A stretch of 64,000 bases of DNA, from contig UESW01005043.1 in NCBI GenBank assembly GCA_900491605.1, forward strand, positions 437,335 to 501,334, written 5' to 3'. A program made the position numbers and the translations under genes. Of the stretch, positions 25,331-36,653 are shown piece after piece. Each line of letters begins with the position of its first letter. The first letter of the stretch is position 1. Source of the DNA: Calamus simplicifolius (taxonomy: Eukaryota > Streptophyta > Magnoliopsida > Arecales > Arecaceae). Below the pieces are notes generated by a model. It did no database searches, had not been told where the DNA came from, and worked only from the letters and a program-made list of their open reading frames with translations.

Positions 25331-26828
25331 GCTTATGTAAGAGAGTAGTTAGAGAAAAAATTTAGGGAAGCCAACAGCAAATGCGGGTCTTTTCTTTTTT
25401 TAAAAAAAATCAAATCTTTCTATAATACTATGTGCGCGTAGATTTTTTTTTCTTTTTTTTTTTAATTTTTCTCCGAGACAACTCCCATCAGATCGGCAAT
25501 ATTATTGCGACATGTAGAATGGAGCAATAATATAATACTATAAAAATTTAATATTTTTTTTTGACTATCTTATATTATAAAAAATGTAAAATTATAATGT
25601 TTAGTTTGACAATAATGTCAGCTTAGATTTTCATAAGCATAAAATTGCTATGTTTAGCTCATAATAATCAAAACCGATATTTAGAATATCATGTTTTGAA
25701 TTTCTATTTTTATATTATTATATTTTTTTAACTTCTAAATTATTTTAAAAATATTTTAAAAATATTTTATATATATTAAAATATTATTAAATATAGTATT
25801 ATATAATATAAATTAACATATATTAATATATATATATAGATTTTAATAATATATTATGTATCATATATAAATATTTAATAGTATACTATATTACATTATT
25901 TAAATTTAAATATTTAATATGTATTTAATATTATTAAATCATAAATATTAATATTTTAAATTTAGTACTTATATATTATGATAAATTATAGTGTTTAAAA
26001 TATTAAATGTTATATTAATATAATTTTAATTTTAATATATGATATAAATGTTATAATAAATGCATATTAAATATATAAATAGATTAATTATTATTAACTA
26101 TTTATAAGAAATCGAGAGCTTAATCCGAGATTATGGATTTTAGAAATAGATTATAGGAATCTTTGTGATATTCTTAGATTACTAGGAATCCAATATTATC
26201 ATTTAGATTATAATATCTATTTACCAAATATAATAATTTATATGGTAATATTTGATTATAAAGATCAATTACCATCAAGTAAATGCTTCCTTGAGATCTT
26301 GTATAACCTCCTTGACATGATTGTACATGGGAATTGAGTTATGTGTTGGTACAAGATAAAATTGATCATTTTACTTTTTTTTAATCTTAGAAAAATATTG
26401 TGCCACAAATACCCTCTAAGTAGATGTAATTATTTATTGATTTTTTTCCAAATGCATGGCATAATAAAATAAAATGGGCCTATATATGGCTAGAATAATT
26501 TGACGTAGAAGTAAAGCTAATGGGAAGATGGCAAATTACTCCATTGTTTAAAGGTTGCAACAAAGATAAATTAGTGAAATATTCTATAATATTGAATTTG
26601 TTGCTTATATTAAAAGAATAATGATATAAAAAATGATAAAGAATATAAAGTAAGGAAAAAAATGCTAGATTTATTGGTTTCTATCAATTTTTAGTAAAAA
26701 ATTAGATAATATTATAATAATATTATCTCCATTAGGGTTTGTCATAGATAAAGAGAGAGTGAGTGAGAGCTGTGAGAAGGATTGGGGATATTTTAGGAAT
26801 ACAAAAGGAGATATGATAATATTGGAAG
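25331..26828. other. AT-rich intergenic region
   Basis: Strongly AT-rich, especially 25540-26100, with many overlapping TATA/ATTA words. No gene, RNA or clear repeat unit was recognised. It forms the distal upstream region of the kinase gene. Confidence 0.6.
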
Positions 26829-27408
26829 AAGGGAGCTTCTAAATAGATCGCAAAAATTACTCTTTATACTTTCAAATTTTTTAAAAAAATTTAATTTTTT
26901 AAATTAGCCTTAAATTCTTATCTTTTCTTTTTCGTTCGCTTCGGCGGTCTTCTTCGGCATCGACTCCTCTCCTTTTGTTCGCTTCGGCGGTCTTTCCTCT
27001 GGCATCGACTCCTATTCCTTTTACCTCTCTATTTACTTTGGCAGCTCTTCTCAGTACCGACTTTCCCTCGGCCCGATCGCTTCGTCCCTTTCCTAAGCAC
27101 TGCAACAAAAAAAGCCGAAAAGAGGGACCGGTGCGTGAGAGGGGGCCATTGGAGCAAACGATAAGGGAGAAGCGGGGGGGGGGGTGCTGTCGGAGGGAAC
27201 GAAGGAGGAAGGCAAGCTGGGGGAGGCTGTCGAAGCGAACGAAAGAGGAAGGAAAGCTAGGAGGGCCGCTGAAGGAAATGGGGGCATCGGAGTGAACAAG
27301 GAGGGGGGGCCGAGGGTTTTAAGTATAGTTTAGAAAATTATTTTTTTATAAAAAGTTTAAGGGTGTAAAAAGTAATTTTGCTATATATTTAGAAGTTTCA
27401 TGTTGAAA
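26829..27408. mobile_element. Foldback element: ~75-bp AT-rich arms, GC-rich core
   Basis: The left arm (26832-26906) contains CTTCTAAATAGATCGCAAAA then AATTACTCTTTATACTTTC and a T/A tract. The reverse complement of the right arm (27319-27403) gives CTTCTAAATATATAGCAAAA and TTACTTTTTACACCCTTAAA. Between them is a sharply different GC-rich core with repeated TTCGCTTCGGCGGTCTT words and poly-G runs. The core's open frames are compositional. The element resembles the one split by the copia insertion at 46629-54035. Confidence 0.6.
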
Positions 27409-28536
27409 AACCAATTTACCTATCTTCTTAGTGGATAGGCCTTTTTTTTTTTTTTTTTCCTATTACATGGATAAATGATGCCCGTAGAAATTTGAACAAG
27501 GCAAGAGAACACGAGTATGTCCATTAATAGGAGAGTTAATTTTTTTTTTTCATTATCCATGGAAAAACATAACCATTAAATAACCATTAAAGGCATTTAC
27601 TATCATATCATCAATTAACTTTATTTCCTAAAATATTCATAGGAGATTTTTAGAATCTTGCAAGCGAAAATGTAGGGTGGCTCAAGGTACAATGTACATG
27701 TAAATGAACTGTATTATAATTAAACTAATATATTTTGAAACGTTGCTCCTATAAACCCTTTTTAGAAAAGCTACTCATATTATTGAAAACTACTATTATG
27801 AATTATTCTTAAATATTATAAATTATCATAATTTATTATTTATTTTGATATAATAATATTATTATAATAATAATTACATTATTTTATTAATATTAATATA
27901 ATATTATTATAAATATTATTTTAATTTATATAATATATTATTATAAATATCATATTGTAAGATTATAATACCATTATTATGTTCTATTATATCATCAGTA
28001 TTATTATAGTAATATCATTGTTGGTATGTTAATATTGAAATTTGATAAATTATAATTTTATGGTTGTATTATTAATAATAAATTAGCAATAATATAATAT
28101 ATTTACAATAATTGTTATAATATAATAATTACAACATTATATAATATAAAAATATTGTAATATTATACGATGCTATAATATAATATGCTAATATAAGAAT
28201 AATATTATCATAATATTTGTTATATTATAATTTTATAATATTACTATCACAAATAATATCATATTATTGGAATAATGATTTTAGACTTTTAATATTATAT
28301 TATTATATAATTATTAACTAAAAATAAAATATTATCATAATACTATCATAATATATTATATCATGTCAATGTAAGGATATTATCAATATTATTATAATAT
28401 TCTTCATTTATAGATTATTATAACATTATAATTATATTATGATATTTTGGTAGCATTATAATAATATTTGTATTATTTGTTAATAATTATTATATATATT
28501 ATACTATCATCATAATTTATTATGTTATAATATTAT
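27409..28536. other. Extreme AT-rich low-complexity region
   Basis: Almost pure A/T with overlapping TAATATTAT words from about 27780 up to the retrotransposon boundary. No coding potential. It served as insertion site of the gypsy element. Confidence 0.7.
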
Positions 28537-29290
28537 TGCCGCCAAATCACTTCTCAAGAGCACCGAGCGAGAGAGGAGCTTTATGGGTCTTCAGGAAGAT
28601 GACAAGACTGCCTCCTTTAGTCGAAAACCTACAACAAAAGTCCTGGGCCGATGGTTCCGGCGGAGACCCTCCGATGCTTAAGTTAGTGGCTTGGAGAACA
28701 GTAGTAGATATGAGATAGTAGAAGTCAAGTCCCCCTCCTCCTTGTGAGTCAGGGTTTTTATATACCTGTTCGAAGGTCCCTTTTACCCTTCGTGAATAAC
28801 CGTCGGATCGCGTCTTCCGTCAAGATCGGCTCCATAAACGGTAGGTGGGTGCATAGCCGCTGAACGCGCATCGTAAATATCATCAAATGCCCATAGTATA
28901 TCAGTAACCACCCGTGATCTTGGCAAAAATGGGTTGGCGGGCTACGTGGCAGTCTTAGGCGCTTTAAATCACTGGGCACAATATTCAAAATTGGTTCTAC
29001 GACCGAAACTATAGGCCGAGAGCATGTAAGGTGAGACTCGAGGTCGAGGTCGAAGCAAGACCCGAGGCCAAGGCCGAAGACATGCTGAGGCTGAGGCGGG
29101 GCTCGAGGCCGAGGCGAGACCCGAGGCCGATGTTGAAGCTAAAATGAAGTCCGCGACGGGGGCCGAGGCGAAGTCCAAGGCCGAAGCAAAGGTGAAGTCC
29201 GAGGTTGAGACTAGCTGCCAAATTATTACTTGGCTCCGAGAGCCGTGCAGACTGTTACCCCACCGCCTGGGGGCATGATCAGCCACATCA
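28537..29290 (-). repeat. 3' LTR of the gypsy element (754 bp)
   Basis: Starts TGCCGCC and ends CACATCA as read on +, so TG...CA on either strand. Matches 38335-39155 through most of its length. The ~67-bp shortfall lies in the GAGGCCGAGGC-type repeat portion around 29030-29210, which has fewer units here. TTTTTATATACCTG near 28756 on + corresponds to the same site in the other LTR. Confidence 0.9.
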
Positions 29291-29306
29291 GATGCCCCCC
29301 CGTCCT
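29291..29306 (-). other. Polypurine tract next to the 3' LTR
   Basis: On the minus strand the sequence reads GGACGGGGGGGCATC immediately before the LTR start TGATGTGG. This is the position and composition expected for the plus-strand primer of an LTR element. It confirms that the element is oriented on the minus strand. Confidence 0.7.
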
Positions 29307-29664
29307 TGAGATGGGTGGGCGTACAACCATCAGTGAAAAGGGGCATTATATCACATGGTGGCTGATCTTCGTGCAGCAGCGGCGACTAAGAGGACACGTG
29401 TCCCCAAAGGTCATGCTTCTTTAATGAGGCATCGGGTGCTGCAATGCCATCGCCTCATCCATTCTGGCCATTGAGATCAAGTGGGATTTTCCTTGGGTAC
29501 GGGACTGCGAAAAGGTGGACGCTATCATTGCGGTGAGGTCACCGTTGTCCCATCATTGGTGGTGCCCCTTGCGTTCTGCGCATCGGACGGTTGCCAAAAC
29601 GATTCTCAGTGGCGAGCGGGTACATGGCCAAATTAGAGATAGGCAGGATGATTTGAAACGAGGC

Positions 29665-29673
29665 TATAAAAGG
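29665..29673 (+). promoter_or_regulatory. TATA box of the opposite-strand gene inside the gypsy element
   Basis: TATAAAAGG, followed by a G-run and a CT-rich stretch, lies ~180 bp upstream of an ATG at 29849. It faces +, opposite to gag-pol, so it would drive the antisense gene at 29849-32075. Assignment rests on consensus and position only. Confidence 0.6.
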
Positions 29674-29848
29674 GGGGAGTCATCCCTGACCTCGGTCTTT
29701 CACTTTTACTACATTTTGCTTCCTTCTTCCTCCTCCCGATCCTGCTCGAGTGCCTGTTCATCTTCCACCCCTGTTCCTTCTTCCCGAGCTCTTCGTCTTC
29801 AATCCCAGGTTCCTAGATCCCTCAGGTTAGTCCATTTTAACTCCCATG

Positions 29849-32075
29849 GCTTCTTCTCTTTCCTGTTCAATCTTCGATTTCGGGAATTATTCCTCTAATC
29901 CTTCATAGCCTTTTTCTTCTCCAACACCGAGCTAGTCCACCTCCTTCGCAGACAGTGCCTCAGTAGAGCAGCGGCGAACCATCGGGCAATCTCCCGTCGG
30001 GAGTCGCTCGGCCGCCAGACAGGACCCCATCCAGTGCCATCCGGCCATCACAAGCTCATCATCCACCGTGGGGCAGTCCCCTGAGGAGACCGTCTTGAGC
30101 ATGATCGCCCAAGAGATTATAAACCTTAGGACTAAGTATAGTCTCCCCACCAATCTCCGCATATATCGACCTCTTCCTGAAGATAGGATAACTTCGTCTT
30201 ATCCCGGTAGAGTAGCCTTGTATGAAACTTATTTCAAAGCCGTCCTTTGTCTTCTCATTCATCCTTTCATACTTAACCTCTTAGATAGATATTCCTTAGC
30301 TCCGGCACAGTTGATTTCAAACTCCATTCGAACTATTGTCAGTTTCTTGGTATTGTGTCATATCCATGGGATAGAAGCTAGGATCTCTCTTTTACGATGC
30401 TTTTATACCCTTAGGAAATAGTCGGGATGGTGGTTCTTTGCCCCTAGACCAACTAGAACCCTCAAGCTGTATCTTTCCATGTCCATCAAGGGATGGAAAG
30501 ATAGGTTTTTCTTCGCTCAAGTTGAGGGGGTAAGGACAGAGTGGGGGATTTCAAACACTGAGCCGAACAAGGATCCAACCATACTCCCAAGGGACCAAGA
30601 GGCGTTCGGGCAGTTGATAACTGCCGACATCCTCCGATGCAACCAGCTGCTTGCCGAGGAGAACCTTCGGCTGGCAGGCCTTATTCCGGGTAATGGTGAG
30701 CAGCCATAACTTTTTCCCTCTTCACACACCATATGCTCTCTTTCTTTTCCTCCTTTTCCTCCTCTTTTTTTTTAAAACCAAGTCCTTTGACTTATGCAGA
30801 TATGCCTCCGTCGCTCCAAGCAGTGAGAAAGGCTGCAGCTAGGGAAAAAAGAGCCCAGGCGGATGGGGCTCCCGCCGAGAAGAGGGCCAAGGTTAAAATC
30901 AGCAGGAAAGTCGAGGCTGGAGGGGCCTCGGGAAGCATGAAGAGGCTGAAGAAAGGAGGCAGCCTCAATCACCTTTAGTGCCGTCCTGCTCCCCCATTGA
31001 TCTCACTGGCATGCCCCCGAAGGAACCGAGGGTGGGGATTCCACCATCTTCACCAACTGCCGCCCCGAGGTGGAGCCAACCGCTCTGGCCGCAGGGCCGG
31101 GTCAAGAGGCTGCTCCACCAACCGAAGAGCCTTCGCAAGCGGTAGAGCCAACGGAAGGGGCAACGCCGGCCTTCGACCCGGTACCAGCAGCTCCAGCACC
31201 CACCATGACCGAGGAGGACGAAGCTAACGTGCTTTCCTTCTGGTCAATCCTGGATCACCATGGCCGTTAGGCCGAGCGAACTATGGCTCAAGTTTGTGTA
31301 CCTGAGCTACAGAGGGTCTTTCAGAACCAAGGGACCTCTGTCTTCTTTTGGGAAGCCTCCATGGCTCACCTCTAGGTAAGTGTCTCCCCCTTCTATCAAT
31401 AGTTTTCATTAAGAATTCCCTCACTTAACCCGAATGTTGCTTGTGCAGGCGATGAATTCTTTGGCCGCCGTCAAAGGCGTCCTATCCCAGGCCGAGGCCA
31501 CCCTTGGCAATTTGCAAGAAGAGGTTAAATGAGCCCAGGCCAGAGCAGAAAAGGCTGAGGAGGCTCTAGAAGTGGCCCGAGCCGAGGGGTTGGCCCGAGC
31601 AAGAAGGGCTGAAGAGGCGTTTGAGGAGGCTCAGCACCAGGCAGCCCATGAGCTGGATAAGGCTCGGGCGGCAGAGGAGAAGCAAAAGATGGTGGAGTCA
31701 GAGGTGTTCATGTTGAATAATCGACTACACTCCACCAACATTGAAACAAAAGTAGCCGAGGAGCGGACAGAAAATGCCAAGGAGATCGCCCGCCGATCCA
31801 ACACCGAAATAATCAACTTGAAGGCAGCTGTGATAGCTACTGAAGAAAAAGTTGCTGCGGCGGAGAAGAAGGCCGCCGAGGCCATAGAGAACTTCAAAAA
31901 GTCTGATATTTATGACGAAGAGCTGGCCGAGGCCACTGTCTTCGCATACAACAAGGGCTTCCAGGACTGCAAGGCCAAAGTGAGAAGAATCTACGGTCTC
32001 GAGCGAATCGGCGATCTGGAACCAGACGAAGAGGAACCTTCCCCCAACAATGATCCAGCGTTGACCGAGCCCTGA
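29849..32075 (+). pseudogene. Antisense (opposite-strand) gene of the Tat-like element, spliced, broken
   Basis: A block around 30068-30695 contains YSLPTNLRIYRPLPEDR and, after a stop, GWWFFAPRPTRTLKLY. A donor (ATG/GTGAGC, about 30695) and acceptor (TGCAG at 30795-30799) bound an intron, followed by a Lys/Ala-rich exon (DMPPSLQAVRKAAAREKRA). A second intron lies at about 31376-31448 (GTAAGTG...TGTGCAG). The last exon is Ala/Glu-rich coiled coil ending with VFAYNKGFQDCKAKVRRIYG and an acidic tail, stop at 32075. This matches opposite-strand proteins of plant Tat-lineage elements, of unproven function. Breaks: stop before the main block, TAG 30419-30421, frameshift between 30978 and 31070, TAG 31268-31270, TGA 31530-31532. 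The TGA is probably a CGA decay. Confidence 0.65.
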
Positions 32076-32109
32076 GCACTTTTATTTTTTCTTGTAATGA
32101 GGCCCGACA

Positions 32110-32460
32110 AGAGTCGGCAATTTTGTAAGACTTTTACAATTAATGAAAACAACTTTTGAAATCTTCGAAATTTGCTGTTGGGTAACTTGCTCATTCTAGA
32201 ATCGGGGCCGGGGCCGAGATCGTAGATCCCATTTAGGAACCGAAGCCGTAGCTAGGGTTAGGTGAGGCAGAAGCCAAGATAGAAATCTGGGTTGTAGCTA
32301 GGTCATGGCCGTAGTTAAGAGTCAATACTCGACATTGGTGTTGAGGATGAAGTCAAGATGCGGACGAAGTCGAAACTGGAGCCTTGAGGCTAAAGTTGAG
32401 ACCAAAACGAGTCTAAATAAACACTGATCCAACCTCATGCTTGTGTACCAACATGAAACC
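32110..32460. other. Degenerate GCCGAAG-rich region after the antisense gene
   Basis: Contains the probable 3' end of the antisense transcript (AATTTTGTAAGACTTTTACA, then AATGAAAAC) and then loosely repeated GCCGAAG/GTAGCTAGG words up to the 24-bp array. No frame recognised. Confidence 0.4.
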
Positions 32461-32807
32461 GGGCTAGAGCGCCGACGTTTAATCGAGCTTGAGCGCCGAC
32501 GCTGAGTTGGTCTTGAGTGCTGACACTGAGTCGGACTTGAGTGCCGATGCTGAATCGGGCTTGGGTGCCGACGCTGAATCGGGCTTTGAGTGCCGATGCT
32601 GAGTCGGGCTTGAGTGCCGACGCGGAGTCGTGCTTGAGTGCCGATGTGGAGTTAGGCTTGAGTGCCGATACTGAGTCGGGCTTGAATGCCGATGTTGAGT
32701 TGGGCTTAAGTGCCGACGCGGAGTCGGGCTTGGGTGCCGATGCGGAGTCGGGCTTGAGTGCCAACGTTGAGTCAGGCTAGAGTGCCGATGCGAAGTCGGG
32801 CTTGAGT
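32461..32807. repeat. 24-bp tandem array between pol and the antisense gene
   Basis: About 14 copies of a 24-bp unit with core GGGCTTGAGTGCCGATGCTG and variants (GACGCGGAG, GATGTTGAG). Because 24 is divisible by three and the unit lacks stops, the + frame gives an 8-residue period (ESGLSADA) and two minus frames give other 8-residue periods. The minus-strand integrase frame runs into the array without a stop. Confidence 0.9.
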
Positions 32808-32860
32808 TAAAGCAAGGTTGCTCAAGAATGTTTTCATTAGTAAATAGAGGTGAATGCCAT

Positions 32861-33720
32861 TCAAATGTAATAGGAATATTTAAATCTGTGTCTGTTAACT
32901 TTACTGATAATACCGACGGAGGTTGTCCGTATTTTAGGTGCGAGGGAGAGGCTTTCCGTCCAGTTCCTTCGATCCGGTATGCTCCGCGATGAAGTGCATC
33001 GGTGACCCGATAAGGTCCTTCCCAATTGGCGACAGCTTTTTCCCTCCGTGGGTTTGGAGACTTCGGCTCGTCTGAGACCAGGTCTCCAGGAGGAATGTTC
33101 TGGGTGAACTCGGGCATTGTAGTACTTTACGATCCTTTGTCGGTAGGAAGCCATTTTGAGTCATGCTTGGTCACGGACTTCCTCAACGAGGTCAAGGTTG
33201 GCTCTCAGCTGGCTGGGATTGTCCCCTCATCATATGATTGTATCCTGGGACTAGGGATGCCAATCTCCATCGGAATGACTGCTCCGACCCGAACACAAGG
33301 CTAAAAGGAGTTTCTCCCGTGGGGGTTCGGGGTATCGTATGATACGCCCACAGCACGTTCGGGAGCTCCTCCACCCATCTTCTTTTGAAATCATCCAAAC
33401 GTGTCTAAGCCCTTGAAGATTTTCGATTCATCACTTCAGCCGCTCCATTCGATTGCGAATGACCGACAGAGTGAAACCTCTGACATATGCCCAGTTCGGC
33501 ATAAAACTCTCTGAAAGGAGCGTTATCGAATTATCGACCATTGTCGGTAACAAGGGTATGGGTAGTCCGAATCGACAGATAACAGACTTCCAAAAGAAGT
33601 TCCTCACCTTAGCTTCGGTGATTTTGGCAAGTGCTTCAGCCTCTACCTACTTAGTGAAATGGTCGATGGCAACGAGCAGAAACTTCCGCTAGCTAGAGGC
33701 TGGAGGGAATGGTCCCAAAA
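32861..33720 (-). pseudogene. Gypsy integrase, broken
   Basis: Minus-strand segments in several frames: DHFTK and KITEAKV about 33560-33690; RRWVEELPNVLWAYHTIPRT with TGETPFSLVFGSEQ at 33192-33398; and the C-terminal module with GDLV and NWEGPYRVTDALHRGAYRI at about 32930-33090. This is the order of a Ty3-type integrase core followed by its C-terminal domain. Frames change repeatedly and stops interrupt the core, so it is inactive. Confidence 0.75.
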
Positions 33721-33829
33721 TGTCCATTCCCTATTGGGCGAAGGGCAATGGAGCCGACAGGGGGCTCAACTAGAAGTTGGCAGCCATTGAATGTTGGCAT
33801 GTCACTAGCAGCTGTCGCACTTCCGAATC

Positions 33830-35140
33830 AGCTCAGCCGTGTCTTCCCGCATGGTAGCCAGTAATAGCCTTGGCGTAGGGCCTTATGTGACAACGCTCTG
33901 CCACCCAAGTGGCTTCTGCAAATACTTCATGGATCTCACGAAGGATGTAGTCGGCGTCTACGAGACCGATACATTTGAGGAGAGGGTGTGAGAAGGATCT
34001 TCGGTACAATTGCCCGTCAAGCACAAGAACTTGGATGCTCGCCACCTGAATAGCTTGGCTTCAGCGGGGTCGACTGGGAGGATCCGTTGGTCAAGTACTG
34101 GACATAGGCATCCATCCAAGAAGGATCTTGGTTAATTGGCAGGGATTCTTCCACTACATCGATGCTTGGGGCTTCCAGATGTTCCACATAAGTTCTCCCA
34201 AGGTCCGTCAACCGAAGTGGCTAGCCGAGACAAGCATCGACTCTATTGTTTTCCTCTCGGGGAATGTAACTGACACTGAAATAAGTGAAGGGAGAGCTTG
34301 TGATTGCACCTTGCTCAAGTAGCGAGACAGTATGGGATCTCGGGCCTCGTACTCTCCCTTAACCTGACTAGAGATGAGCTGAAGTCGGTGAAAACTCTAA
34401 GGCTTTCATACCGAGCTCCCGCGCCAGTCTCATCCCTGACAGTAAGGCTTCATATCAGCCTGGTTGTCATGGCCGAGAAGAGGAAACAGAGGGTATTCGG
34501 TCACACACCATCCGGACTTGCTAGGATGAGGCCTGCCCTACTTCCTTAAGAATTTGACATCCCGTCCACGTGAAGGATCAGTCCTCCCCTCTTCCCTCGA
34601 TTGCAGCGTCCGAGGGGTTTGCATGGGGCTCCTTCGGCTGCTCCTCTGTCCAGGTGCACTCGACCAGGAAATCTGCTAAGATCTAGGACTTCATGGCCGA
34701 CCTGGGTCGAAACGATAGGTCGAACTTCTCCTAGCTTGAGTGCCCACTTCGCCAGTTAGCCGGAGGTGTCACGACGAGAGATAATTGCCTTGAGTGGCTG
34801 ATCCGTGACCACCATGATCGGGTGAGTTTGGAAATAGGGCCTAAAGCGTTGAGCAGAGATGATCAAGAAAAAGATGATCTTCTCGGTTCTAGAATACCTG
34901 ATCTTGCATCATAAAGCACCTTACTCGTATAGTAAACTTACTTCTGCGTCCTGTCGGCATCCATGTAAACAAGCACGGAGCTGACAGCCTCGGGAGAGAC
35001 CGCAAGGTAAGAAAGAGCTCCTTCCCATCCCTTGGCTTGGACAGCAATGGCGGGGTGGATAAGAACTCCTTCAATTCCTCAAAGGCTTTCCGTCACTCCT
35101 TCGTCCACTCGAAGCCATTGATTTGCGCAGTGCCTTGAAG
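33830..35140 (-). pseudogene. Gypsy RNase H and connection region, broken
   Basis: The minus strand has FLSTPPLLSKPRDGKELF at 34889-35074 (start of the RNase H region after RT) and then LATSVDGPWENLCGTSGSPK near 34130-34240. Between these are frameshifts and stops. Homology to Tat-like pol is clear from motif order; no continuous domain survives. Confidence 0.65.
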
Positions 35141-35149
35141 AAAAGGCAG

Positions 35150-36091
35150 ACACCTTTCCACCGACTTGGACAAGAAACGACTCAGGGCTGCCACCCTTCC
35201 AGTCAGCGTTGCACTCCTTCTTGTTAACTGGAGACCTCATGTCCAGGATAGCCCGGATCTAATCAGGGTTTGCCTCGATCCCCCGCTGCGTCACATGAAG
35301 CCCAGGAACTTGCCTACTGTAACCCTGAAGGTGCACTTGCAGGGGTTCAGCCTTATCTGGTATCGGCGGAGATTGTCGAAGGTCTTTGCAAGGTCGGCAA
35401 TATGGTCAGTGGCACGGACACTCTTAGTTAGCATGTCATTCACGTACACTTCATGTTGCGCCCGATCTGGTCTTCAAAGACTTTATTCATCAGCCTCTGA
35501 TAGGTGCTCCCACATTTTTCAATCCGAACGGCATCACCTTGTAGCAGTATATCCCCTTCTCGGTCACAAATGAGGTAGCTTCCTCGTCGCGGATCCATCT
35601 TGATCTTGTTGTATCCCAAGAAGGCATCCATGAAGCTGAGGGACTCGTGACCGGATGTGCGTCCACCAGCTGGTCAATCTGAGGCAAAGGGAAGTGTCCT
35701 TGGGGCATGCCTTGTTGAGGTCAGTGAAGTCCATGCACATCCTCCAGCACCCATTAGCCTTGCGGACCATCATGACGTTCGCCAGCCAGTCGGGGTAGTG
35801 GACCTCTCGGATGTGGCCAGCAGCCACCAGCTTGCGGACCTCCTCGTCAATGGCCTTCTGTAGATCGGGGGCGAAGCTCCTCTTCTTCTGCCGGACAGGC
35901 TGGCACCCCAGTTTGATATTGAGTTGATGGGTAATTACCTCTTTGGGACACCCGGCATGTCGGATGATGACCATGCAAAGATGTCGAAGTTGGCCGCAGG
36001 AAAGTAAGGAGCCAATCGTGCAGCTCCTTCGGAAGCAGGGCTCCAATCTGGACGGTCCTCGTCGGGTCCTCCCCAGTGGGAAGGTCAGCAT
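35150..36091 (-). pseudogene. Gypsy reverse transcriptase, broken; YVDD changed to YVND
   Basis: The minus strand has QKKRSFAPDLQKAIDEEVRK, MMVRKANGCWRMCMDFTDLN and ACPKD in one frame (35564-36091), then SWMPSWDT, MDAFLGYNKIKMD and KVMPFGLKNVG in others, and YQRLMNKVFEDQIGRN. At 35436-35447 the polymerase box reads YVND where the family has YVDD, which replaces a catalytic aspartate (consistent with a GAT to AAT transition). With the frameshifts this makes the RT non-functional. Confidence 0.85.
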
Positions 36092-36356
36092 GTGCGCGCT
36101 CGGCCGGCTTCCCTCTCCTTTTCAAGTCTCGGGGGTCGAGTGGCTCTGGTGCTGGTGTAGGTGCCGCCCCCTGCGGGCTGAGGGCCATATGATAGCAAAG
36201 TGGTAGTGGGTTCTCTCCTCCCTTATCTCCCCAACTCCTTCACGAGTGGGAAACCTGACGAGCAACCTTTTGATGGAGATGACTACATCCAAAGGTTCAG
36301 ACAGGGTCTTCCAAGGATGGCGTTGTAGGCCAGTGGGACCTGGACTACTAAAAAGG

Positions 36357-36581
36357 TCATGAGAACCGTGCTTTGACACGGTGACGTCCCAACTGTGACG
36401 GGAGAGTGATCTCCCCTTCGACCCTTACAGAATCTCCAGTAAAACCCATCAAGGGTGTGGTGATAGGCCGAAGGGAATTATGAGACAAATTCATCCGAAC
36501 AAATGCATCGTAACTCAAAACATCAACTGAGCTCCCACTGTCAACTAAAATTCTCTTTATAGGGTGCTTTGCTATCGTCAT
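36357..36581 (-). pseudogene. Gypsy aspartic protease
   Basis: The minus-strand frame has ILVDSGSSVDVLSYDAFVRM, the DSGS active-site turn of retropepsin-like proteases, then TTPLMGFTGDSV typical of the flap-region surroundings in plant gypsy elements. This part of the frame is intact, but the polyprotein is broken on both sides. Confidence 0.8.
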
Positions 36582-36653
36582 AGATATAACGACGCTGTCA
36601 TCATTTTGTTAACCACCCCTCTAGATCCCTTTTAAAAAAGGAAATTACAGAAT

